A stretch of 64,000 nt of DNA from Caballeronia choica (GTDB lineage: Bacteria > Pseudomonadota > Gammaproteobacteria > Burkholderiales > Burkholderiaceae). The first letter of the stretch is position 1; each line of letters starts with the position of its first letter. Location of the stretch: the NCBI RefSeq assembly GCF_001544535.1, contig NZ_FCON02000006.1:1-64000 (forward strand). The letters run 5' to 3'. Both the position numbers and the translations under genes were made by a program. The notes under the pieces are model-generated. The model had not been told where the DNA came from and did no database searches. It saw nothing but the letters and a program-made list of their open reading frames with translations. Below are positions 8,632-19,300 of this stretch, in pieces.

Positions 8632-9363
8632 ATGGGTAAGTTGCAGGGAAAGGTAGCCGTCATCACCGGCGGCTCGTCGGGGATAGGCTTCGCCGCCGCG
8701 AAGCTCTTCGTCGCCGAGGGCGCCTACGTCTTCATCACCGGCCGTCGCCAGAAGGAGCTCGACGAAGCCGTGAGGGTCATCGGGGACAATGTGACTGGTA
8801 TCCAGGGAGACGTCGCCAATTTGGCTGATCTCGATCGTCTCTATGAGAATGTCAACGCGACAGGGCGAAGAATCGACATCGTCTTCGCCAACGCCGGCAT
8901 CGCTGAGTTCGCCGCCCTGGGCGATATCACCGAAGCGCATTTCGACAACCTGTTCAGTACTAACGTGAAAGGCGTGCTCTTCACCGTCCAAAAGGCCCTG
9001 CCGCTCTTGAATGATGGCGGGTCGATCATTCTCACGGGCTCCGTCGCGAGCGTCAAAGGGACGCCTGCCTTCTGGGTATACGGCGCGACCAAGGCGGCCA
9101 TCCGCAATTTTGTGCGGGGATGGACCGTGGAGCTGAAGGACCGTCGCATCCGTTCAAACGTCCTTAGCCCGGGCCCAATCGATACCCCGGTCATTGATCA
9201 GCAGCCTCAGGATGCTATTGCGAGGATTTTATCTACCATCCCGATGGGACGCATGGGGGAAGCCGACGAAGTTGCCAAAGCCGCCCTGTTTCTCGCTTCG
9301 GATGACTCGAGTTTCGTCACGGGCATCGAGCTCTTTGTCGATGGCGGCAGAGCGCAGATCTGA
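8632..9363 (+). CDS. SDR-family oxidoreductase
   Basis: A 243-residue classical short-chain dehydrogenase. It has the TGGSSGIG cofactor motif at residues 12-19, NAG in VFANAGIAE, the catalytic Ser in ILTGSVASVKG, and Tyr-x-x-x-Lys in VYGATKAAIRNF. An Arg in ITGRRQKEL suggests NADP preference. It closely resembles the SDR at 54065 (same ITGRR, FxTGSxAxVKG and FASDxSSFVTGxE segments), so the two are paralogues in one window. It lies about 165 bases after the MBL hydrolase on the same strand. The substrate is unknown. Confidence 0.9.
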   Translation: MGKLQGKVAVITGGSSGIGFAAAKLFVAEGAYVFITGRRQKELDEAVRVIGDNVTGIQGDVANLADLDRLYENVNATGRRIDIVFANAGIAEFAALGDITEAHFDNLFSTNVKGVLFTVQKALPLLNDGGSIILTGSVASVKGTPAFWVYGATKAAIRNFVRGWTVELKDRRIRSNVLSPGPIDTPVIDQQPQDAIARILSTIPMGRMGEADEVAKAALFLASDDSSFVTGIELFVDGGRAQI

Positions 9364-9579
9364 CGCACTCGCGTTTTTCCGCAACGGATTGGCTGAACCA
9401 CTGCCGGCCAGCAGCATGGCAGTGGCTCAGGCCTTGTTGGCAATCCGGCATGCAATGGGCGGCGCAATCGCGCCGGCAACACCGGCAAGCGCAACCCACG
9501 CGATGCCTTGTTGCAACTCTCAATTCAAGCTGATCGCGATAGTGTGATAGTGTCGCTCTTCTGCTTACAGAACCTCAAA

Positions 9580-9930
9580 CACGCTATAACCGGGCCGTAC
9601 TTGAAGCGGTGAACCGTGCCGACCGCAATGATCCGATTTAGAAATTCATACTTTCCGGCAGGCGCTTCGAAGATCGGGTTGATGCGGAAGTAGTAGCTGG
9701 CGGGTCGACTCCTTCGCCGCTTTCCAGCCGCGCGATGACATCGGGCGGGCCGTGGCGCACGCCGCGGTAGGCCATCGTAATGTTCGTGCCGTCGTCGGTC
9801 TGCAGGATCAGGCGCACATCGAGCGTCGTGCTGCCGTCGCTGCGTACGGTCTGCCAGTCGCTGCCGCCGTCCAGCACCTTGCCGCTCAGCCGAACACGCA
9901 GCGGCCGTGCGATACGAAGACGAATGTTGC
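9580..9930 (-). pseudogene. DUF3237-family gene with a one-base frameshift
   Basis: The minus strand from about 9930 reads RLSGKVLDGGSDWQTVRSDG, continuing to MAYRGVRHGPPDVIARLESG, then shifts at about 9700-9703 into a second frame reading ASYYFRINPIFEAPAGKYEF and LNRIIAVGT. Joined, these match the usual DUF3237 layout, in which VDPASYYFR is continuous; loss of one G or C in the CCG(G)CC run explains the break. No good start codon is seen before the first segment, so the N-terminus is also damaged. DUF3237 proteins are small and of unknown function. Confidence 0.65.
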
Positions 9931-10309
9931 TTCATCGGCCATTGCGGTCGCTGGTTCAGCGACATGACAGCGGCAGGTGAGGACCCCATTGCCGTCATTC
10001 AGTGGCTGGTTGAATTTGTCGATCGTGAATGGCCGCTGTGGGGGAAATCGAAAGTTCGTTGGCGACCCCACACCAGACGATCCAGCTTGCAAAGAGGTAT
10101 GGCAGCTATCTGAGGGGACCGGACGCCGAGGGGTGGAAGACGCTGGACAGTTCCATTCGTCCAACCTGCCGCGGAGCTTGCGCGAATGCAATTTCAGTGC
10201 GCTCGACGGCGAGGACGAAGCGCTGGCTCCGCGGCGGCTGCGGTGTCTGCGCGAGCCTGAATTAGCAAATTTCGGCACCTTGGAGCGCCGCGGCGGGCTT
10301 AGCTCGCTA
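9931..10309. other. Gap between the DUF3237 remnant and the TcA gene
   Basis: About 380 bases downstream of the TcA stop codon. Some frames are open but none gives a protein I recognise. I saw no T-run hairpin that would clearly end the toxin transcript. Confidence 0.4.
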
Positions 10310-13300
10310 CTACGGCGGTGCAGACTGTTGTTCGTAGCTATTGCATCCGCAGGTGGAGGTCGATATCGGCGCGTATCGGCACAACAGAAACAGCTGTTCC
10401 GGATCCTTCTCGCATCCGTCAAAGCGCAATTGAGCGTCGGCATGACGGTGCCTCGCCCCGATGGGCCCAATGCGTGCCTTGACGGTGCCGAAGTAGAACT
10501 CTGGCCAGGCCTCGTTTGCGAGACATTCCACGCGTATTCCCTCGCTACACTCCTTGTCGCCATGATGGAACTCCACGACCTCGCGCGCGCATTCCCGATG
10601 TTCGGGACACGGGCACCCGTGCGACCCTTCGCAGTCGCAGCCACAATCGGTGTGGTGGTGCGAGTGCGCAGGCTTGCCGAGCAGAATCGCCATGCCGCCG
10701 ATCACGATCTCCCGGCCATCCGGCACGAACGGGAACATCCGGCGGTCGAGGCGCAGATCGATGCGGCGGCCATTGGGGTCATGCTCCGCGCGGCCCTTGA
10801 ACCGTTGCCACGCGTCCGGCAACTCATGGCGCACGTCGATGAGCCGCCAGCCGTCGCCTGGCAAGCGGCCGCGCGCGGCCGCCTCGGCGGCTCGTCGGAG
10901 GAGTGGCCCGCCCTCGCGCGACATGATGCCGAGGCGCATGATGCAATCCGTTTGCGTGCTCGTGTCGAAGTAGTTGTTCTCGCGAGGCAGCTCGATGCGC
11001 CAGCGACTCGCAGCGCCCGCATACTCGAACGGCAGATAACGCTGATCGTTGAAGTCGAGCGTGAAGAGCCCGGCATCATTCTGTCCCGTGGATGTGGCGA
11101 CGGCCTCTCGTGCGCCGAACTGGCGCACGATGCGGGGATCGTCCGGGCACGTGGCGTACTCGTGTGCCAGGCGATCCGCGTCGTCGCAAGAGTCGCAGCA
11201 TCCCTTCGGGCAGCAGCACTCGTGAGGCGGCGTGGACAATCGCGGATCGACGCGAGTTGTGCTACCGAGAAGCGTGAGCCGGCAGTGAACGCCGGTGTAC
11301 GGTCCCGTGACGCACGGGATGGTCAGTGACACGTTCTTGATCCGGCGCATGTAATGGCCCGGGAAGTTCATATCAAACATCCATTCCGGAATCTCGATCT
11401 CGCAACGTCCCGTCGTGCGCAGCTGCAGGAATGCGGCCGGGAAATGCAGCCGCAGCGAGATCTGCTTGGTGAGCTCGTATTCCCGGACGTTCTCGTCGAG
11501 ATAGGCTTTCTCCATCTGGCGAAGTGCAGCGGACAGGCGTTCGCCTGCCATCAGCCCTTCGTGCAGCGAGTCCCACTCGCACTCCGGAATGAATTTGCGC
11601 GACGAGTGCCCGCGCTCGACGTTGAATGCGTACTGCGCCTGGCGCGCAGCGGCCAGCGCCAGCTCATAGGTTCTGCTGTGAAGAGCCGCCGTCTCCTTTT
11701 GAAGATAGAGGTACAGGTCGTGCGCGGTGAACTTGTCGCGCAGGAAGTTCTGCACTTCGGTGGAATGCTCCAGCTGGCGCTGCTGGATGTTCAGGTCGTT
11801 CAGCGTCTGGTCGCGGCGACGCTGCGCGCCGAGAATCTGCCGATCGATCTGCTGGATCTCGATGGCGAGCACATCGATCTGGTGTGTCCACTCGGCAAGC
11901 CGGCGATCCCAGCCGCTCTGCGTGAGCTCGAGTCCTGCCGTGGTGCTCGCGATGTCGGACAGTGCGACGAGTACGCGCGCGGCGGATGCGAACCCGCCGG
12001 CAAGCGGTTGGCCGATGGGGAGCTGATAGTAGATGAGCGGTGTGCCACCAAAGCCGGCGACACCAGCGAAGAAATTGCCGGCGCTGCTCATCGCACCACT
12101 AATCGCTTCGATGGCGTTGCCGCCGGTGCGCAGCAGGGTCGATGCGATGGTGAATGACCCGTACAGAATCTCGCCGGAGATCAGGCCATGCCGCTTGAGG
12201 TCGGCGACGTACTGCAGGTTGGCCTGACTCATCGCCTTCGTCTTCTGCAGTGACTCGATCTGCCAATCGACGTCGCGCCACGCGTTCTTCCGGCTTTCGA
12301 GTCCGAGGATCAGCACTTCACGTTCTTGACCGGCACGCAATGATGCGAGGAACTCTGCGTCACCCTTCTCGAACGCACTGAGCAGGGCATTGCCCAGCTC
12401 CTGTACCCGCGACGCGTACTCGTACGCCTTCTGGATGAGGAAAGAGAAACGATACGGGCTTCGCAGGAAGCACCACTCGGTTTCTTCGTCGCAGGGAGTG
12501 ACGCTGTTGCGCCAACCTTCGCGCAGTGGCGAATCGCCGAAGTAATCCGCTTCGACCTTGCGACGGCCGTCTCGCAGGCGGCGGTCGTTCGAGCAGGCGC
12601 GAATGCTCTCGAGCCGATCGCGCACGACCTCGTAGACGTTGAGGAGGCGCGGATTCAGCGGCGGGAACTGCGGCACGAATGCGGATACCTTGGGCACGGA
12701 GATCGGATCGGGAAGCATGACCGTGCGCGGCATGCGGCCGAGGATCTTCGCGGCGGATTCGAAAATCGTGAGTGCATCCTGCTCCGCTTCCGCTGAATGC
12801 CGGTGGCGTCTCACCGCGTCACCCCACTCGATGAGCGTCTCAAGGTAGTGGAGCAGGATGGACCGCGTGCGCCCCTGGTCGCACGAGATATCCGTGCTGT
12901 CACAGCAGGCTTCCCGCGGCACCAAGCCGCGAATGGCGTGCAACCGGGGGTCGTTGCCGTCGGCATTATCGCCAGCGTTGTTCCCGCCGCCGTCGTTTCC
13001 GTCACCGGGGTTGCCGTCGTTGTTTCCCCCATCTTGCCCGTCATCATCCGGGTGACAGTCGATCCACGTGCAGTCATTGACCAACGGATTGAACGCGCTT
13101 CGATACCACGCAAGGGCTGCCTCGAAGCGGCAATGCGCTCGCAGGGCCTGCGCGACGGCCAGCGCAGGAGCGAAGGGCGATAAGGGAAACAGCGACGCTC
13201 CCGGCGTAACGAACAGCATCCACGGATACGCCGGAAGCTTCGCCGAGCCCAGGAAAGCAGGCACTGCTGCTGGATTGGGGATCAGAAGTTGCGGCAGCAC

Positions 13301-16300
13301 GCTGACATCGTCTTGAGCCAGGTTGAACCGGAAGCCCGGCTGCGCCGGATCGAGATAGCCGGCAGGGGCGATGCCGCTCGGTACGGAGAACGTTAGTGAA
13401 TCGGCGGTGCGACCAAGGAACACGAGATCGCTGGCGACATTCAGATCCACCTGAAGCGCGCGGATGGATCGACGCGATTGCTGGAACTCGCCGTTGTGAA
13501 TGCGACACCACGCCAGCCGGACGGCGGGCTTGCTGGGCCAGTCGAGCAGGCGTGGCACTTTGTCGACGTCGTGCCAGACCGCGGACTGTTGCTGAACTGC
13601 ATCGTAGTAGTCGTCCTGGAAGCCGTTCTGATAGTCGGTGGTCGTGCCTGCGCCGGGCGCGCCGCTGAGTGGCGCGGGCGCCGGCGGCTCGTAGATTTCC
13701 GCCGGGATGAGCCAGAAGAAATACTCATCGACGAGCGCGGGATGCGAGCAGCCGCATTCCTGGCAGCAGGTCACGCAATCCTCGGCTCCGCTTCGCGTGT
13801 GTGGTTCGAATGCAGACGACGCAGGAGGCACACCCGCGGCCGCGACGCGCAGGAACTTGGTGCCCACCTTGATGGCGGCTTCCATCCACAGCGGCAGGGG
13901 CTTGGAGTCTGGACTGGCGAGCGCCGGGTTTCTCCGGACTTCACCATGTACGGCGGCGAGCCACGATGGTCGGGCGTCGCGCTCGGGCGTGCCCAGGAGG
14001 ATGAGACCTTCTCGTGGCGCATCGAGCGCGTGGATCGAGGACAGCTCGCGACGCTGAAGCGCTGGCGGCTCCGGCGCGGGCAGCCGTGCGTCGGGCCACC
14101 ATTCGGTGCCGCCATGCACCGCGGCCGTGAGTTTCGCACTTCGCAGCTTGTCTTCGAGGAACCGGAAAGCCTCGATTCCTTGAGCTTTCTTGAGGTCGCT
14201 CCAGTCGATCCAGTTCTCCTTGTACAACTGGCGCCGCTTGCAAGCTTGCCAGAGGGACAGCGTCGCGAACTGGCGGTCCCATAGCTCGGCGAACTCGCGC
14301 GTCACGATCCAGCCGGGCTCGAGCAGCAGTCGCGCACGGCGGATGAAACACTGGGCGGCTGAAATGGCTTCTTCGATGCGCGTTGCCTTCTCGCACACGC
14401 CTGCTTCCACGTCGAGAAGCAGCAGCTCGCCCAGCTCTCGCGCCTGAGTGGCGAACTGACCTGGTGCCCACGGCAGCGCGACGCGGTTGCTGTGGCAGAG
14501 ATAGGTCACGAGCGCGTTGCGACCGCGCTGCCGGAGGCCGTCGTTGAGACGACGCAGGTCGTCATAGCGACGTGGATCGCCGTGCTCGAGGCAGCCGTCA
14601 CACAGGAAGGCGGATAGGTTTGCGTTGCCGGTCTGTGTTGCGCCGGGGAGCAGTGCGCTCGGGTCGTCGGATGCCCACAGGTCTGGTCGGGCCATCGTGA
14701 TGTCCTTGGCGGCGAAGTGCTCGTCGAGCGCGGCAAGCCAGCGGTCCGCGTGCCAAGCGCGCACCGTCCAGCGATCGTCTTTCAGATCGTCGCTCGAGAC
14801 CGCGTACGGAGGCGCGCCCTGGCTCTGTAAATAACGCAGCTCGAGCTTCCAGAAGCGCGAATCCGCGCCGAGATGGTCCATGAGCGGAGCGGGGTCCGCG
14901 GGATTCGTGGCGCGAGCTTCGGCGAAAAGGTGCCACAGCTCGTGATGGCGCCGGCAGCGAACGTCGTCACGCGCAAACGTGTAGTCGAACGTTCGTTCCC
15001 ACCAATCGAACATGGCCTGAGTGCGCTTCGCCGACGGCTTGGTGCGCGAGTCGGCGGCGGGCGGGTGGTAGTCATCCAGAAGTGGCAGGAAGTTGAAATC
15101 GAAGTTCGCGGCGTGGCGTACGAAAGCGCCTGCGGGACCGAAGTAAGAAGCGCCCGCGAAGCGCTCCTTCTCCTCCAGCAGGTAGCTGAGCTCCGACGTG
15201 CCGTGGCAGTTGCGCTCGGCCGAGAGCGCGAATCGATGTGCAAACAGCAAGGCCTTGAACGCGCGCTGATACGTGCGCCGAATGTCGCGGAATGAGCTCG
15301 TGTAGTAACGCTGCAGGAACAGCGTCGCACTTGCGCTCTGTGTCGCGATGCCTTGGCTCAGCGGCGCGTCCTTCAGCATCGTGAAGAGCTGGCGCCGCGG
15401 GATGGGTATGCATTCGCCACAACTGTCCGGTCCCGCGTATTTGACCTCCAGGCCAGCAAGCAGCGCGTGAACCTGATTTTCTGTCGCGAACTCGAACGCC
15501 GGACGAACGAGCTCGACTGTGATCTCGTAGGCGCCACGCTTGAGATGCCGGCACGCCGTGTGGCGCTCGTCCTCCGCAGGCCATCGGTGACTGAGGAGCA
15601 CCCAGGTGCGCGAGCCTCGCTTCAGCGTTACGCGCCATTTGAAGCGATCGATAGCCCCGCAATCGGGCTTCTCGTGACCCGGTGTGGGTGCGCCGGCCCA
15701 GAACTCGTATTGTCCTTCTTCATCGACCAGCAGCGCGCCGGACCAGGTCGCTTCGAATCCTTGCGCGCCACCGAGCATTGCGCCGCCGGCGTTCTTGACG
15801 AGGAAGCCGTTGCGCACGCTCACGTACTTGCTCTGCGCCGGTGTAATCGTGGCGCCGAGCGACGGCAGCACGGTGGGGATGGGCGCGTTGACGCGATCGT
15901 GTTGTGGCCCGAATCCATCCAGTGCCCCGGTGACGTTGCGCCAGGCGAGGCCGCCGCCGTCGGCCTTGTACTCGGTGACGAGCCCGGTGCCGAGGAGGCC
16001 GAGCAGCGCGGCGAAGCCGCTGCCATTCGGACGCGGCGTCCAGGTAACCGCGGGTTCCGTACCGTCGTCGCTCTCCCAGTCGGTCGTCGCGGCGTTCTCG
16101 TCACCGAGCAGCTCACGCAGGATCAGCAGCGCCACCGCTTCGCCTTCCGGGCACGGCTGCCTGGTTACTGCGGCCACATGCGCCGCGAGATGGCAGGCGA
16201 TGATCCGGCACCGCTGGTGGCACTGCGCGACGTGCCGGCGGAAGTAGTCCCACCGCTCGCATTCGTCGCGAGCCTCGATCAGGTGTCGCTCGGCGCGCGC

Positions 16301-19300
16301 GAAATCCGGAAAGAGCACAGCGAACAGCGCGAGCAGGGCGCGAGGCTGGAAGTACAGATCCTGTACCGCGGTCTGCTCATCGGCGTTGAGCGCGTTGAGG
16401 CGAACCAGTTGCGAAGTCAGGGAGTCGTCCGCGAGCGGGATGTGCGTCCAGAGCTTCTCGGCGGCGGCATCGTACTGAAGCGGTCCATCGGCGTTTGCGC
16501 TCCACATTGCTGCTGTCGTCTTGGCCGCGGGGAGGGAAGCGATGAAGCGCGTGGCATCCACCACGAAGCCGGATTTCTTCAGCAACTGCGGAAACAGGTG
16601 CCGGCCGAGATCGAGCACGTCGTCGAGCGCGAAGCCGAGCTCTGCGGTGAGGATCTTCGAAACACGCTGCCAGTCCCAGTCGTCCGTGCATTCTTCGAAG
16701 ATCGTCGTCTCGACGTGCACGGCCTTCCTGGGCTCTTCGAAAGGGGCGCAGCCATCGGCGGGTAGCGTGCTGTCCACCGCAACCGAGATACGCCAGTTCG
16801 AGTCCGGCGCGAGCTCGGGCGCCGGTGTGCCGAGCAACTTCCGACGCAGGTCCCACAGTGAGAAGCCGCATTCGTCGGCGGGCAAGGCGAGAGGCAGCTC
16901 ACCCGCCTCGCACTCATCCTGCAACGGGAAGATGTCGCCGCAATGCTGATCGTCCACGGTGAAGAAATACAGCACTTCCGCGAGCGTGAATTTCGAGGCC
17001 GAGAGCTTCGCGAGGATCTCGGCGAAGCGCAGTGCGTGCGTCGGCAGCGCGTGCCAGTTGTCCGTCGCCGATGCGGGATCGAAGCCGGCGAGGCGCGAGA
17101 GCGGATCAAGCTTCGACAGGATCCACTCGACCACGTCCGGTCGATGGTGCTCGCAGCGATAGTGAAGCTTCGCGTGATGCAACACTCTCTCGCAGAGCTG
17201 TCGGACTGCCCAGCCCCATTTCGTGGCAGTCGGGCCCGCCCAGAGCGCGAGCAAGTGTGTGCGCTCCGCGTCGACGGCGGTCGCGGCGGGCTTCTCCGAT
17301 TTGTCGAACAGATCCAGGCAGAACTGGTCGCGCAGCATCTGGAATGCGGCAAGCTGGCGGATGAACTCCGGGTTGATGGCGCCGCTGCCATCGAACAGGT
17401 GCAGCACATTGCAGATGTCGCGGATCTGCGCGAACGAATAGCAGAAGCAGCAGGACTCCTTCAGCTTGCGCCAGAGGCGAATGAACACGATCAACTGCAT
17501 CAGCGCGCCGGCGCGCCCGCGTTGCTGTTCCGGAAACAGCAGAACCATGTCGTCGAAGCAGCAGGGCTCGCATTCCGGGAACACGCCGTCCCGCCGGCCG
17601 CGGTTCGCGAACTTCACGAAGCCGGACTTCCACAGCTCATGGAACTCGCAGTAACTGAGGCAGGTGCGGGCGAGGAACTCGGGCACGCTGGTGACGACGT
17701 CGATCCAGTTGTCGTTGTCGCCGCGCTCGGCGAAGCCATAGAGTGCCCAGACCGGCGGGCCGAGGTTCTGGTCGCGGACCACGATCTGATTGGGATTGGC
17801 GCGCGGGTTGTTCGGGTTGACCTGATCGTTCGGTCCGGGCAGCACCGGATCCCGCAGCCCGTTCGGATCGGGCGAGGGCTCCGCGCGAGGCCCGCAGAGC
17901 GGCGTCTCAGTTCCGTGGAACAGCGCCGCATATTCCTCTGGCGTGATGCCGAGATACTCGGCCGCGATGTCGATGCGCACCGGAAAGCGCCACAGATGAT
18001 CCTGGAATCCCGCCGGCTCCTTCGCCGGATCGAGCACGAACTCGGTGATGCACTTCCGGAACGTACGCATCTCCTCGACGCGACAGCTGCCGAAATGCCG
18101 GAGATAGGTGCGGGAGACGTCCAGCGCCTGCGAGTAGGGCAGGTGGCACGCGGAGAAGTCCTTCTTCAGGATGTTGAAGACGGCCGGCTCCACGCTGCCA
18201 TTCGCAGCGACGGGCGTCGCGGGCGTCGAGTATTCCGGCAGGGCACCGAAGATGCGTGCCGGCTCGTGGCAGAACGGTGCGCATTCGTCGGGTGGGCACG
18301 GCTCGTCGCGACAAAGCAGGTGGCCGGCAAGCTTGTCCGCCGAGGTGTCGTATACCGTGCCGTTCATCGGCACGGCGGACGCGCCCATGAACTCGAGGTT
18401 TTCGTTGACGATGTCGATGAGCGGCAGCGGTGTCTCGAGATTGGCGCAGCTTGCCGAGAGTTCGCCCAATGGGCCGCGACGCTGGCTCAGAGCAACCTGC
18501 AACGTGGGGGCGGAAAAGGTGATCATCGAGCCGTTGGGAACGTTTGCGGAAACCGCTACGCCGAGCGTGACCGACGTCGGCGTGACGCTGCTGACGACCG
18601 TGCCGTTCGGAATGCTGGGTCCGCTGACCGACATGCCGGAGATCAAACCTGCAGTCGATGCGAACGGCAGCGTCTGGCCAGCGGGCGTATCGGCGTTCGT
18701 CGGTACGGATAGTGAGCTGGCGATGGGTGCGTCGCACGTCGATAGCGCGGACAGCTCCAGCAACTCGCTGAGATAAGCGATCGGTCCCAGCGGCGAGGCG
18801 CAGGGCGATGGCACACAGTTCGTGAGCGCGCCGTCGGCGTTCACGGGGACGAAGCCCCCCGGAGCGCCGGCTGCAGGAGCGGGAGGCGCGATGGCCGACG
18901 CGGAGGCGTAGATCTGCGCCGCGAGGTCGAAGGCCACCGTGCCGGTGAGCGCCTGTTGAAACTGATCGCTGCTGATCGCCGTAATCGACTGTGCTGACGT
19001 GAAGCCGCGCGCGTACAGAGCTTCGATGACGGAGAACTCGAACGCCGGTGTGCCCGGCGCCGGAAGTGGCACAGGCTTCATCACCTGATAGAGGGCGTCG
19101 AGCGTCGTCAGTGCGTCGCAGACCCATTCCTGTGCACGTGCATCATCTGTGAATACGGTTGCCGCAGCGGCGCGGAGCTTCACCGGATCGAAGCCGGTGC
19201 CGAGCGTGAAGGCACCGTATGACCCGAGGCACAGCGTCAGCCAGTCCTGCGTCGGCGCGGAGAGCTGCGGAAGATCCGGCGCGTTTCCGGTCGAAACGTT

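Noticed and set aside
16943-18712. Long open frame on the plus strand inside the TcA gene, and similar ones at 15353-16765 and 25010-26557
   Set aside because: They are antisense to clearly coding DNA with high third-position GC, have no recognisable domains and are Arg-rich in the way of shadow frames.
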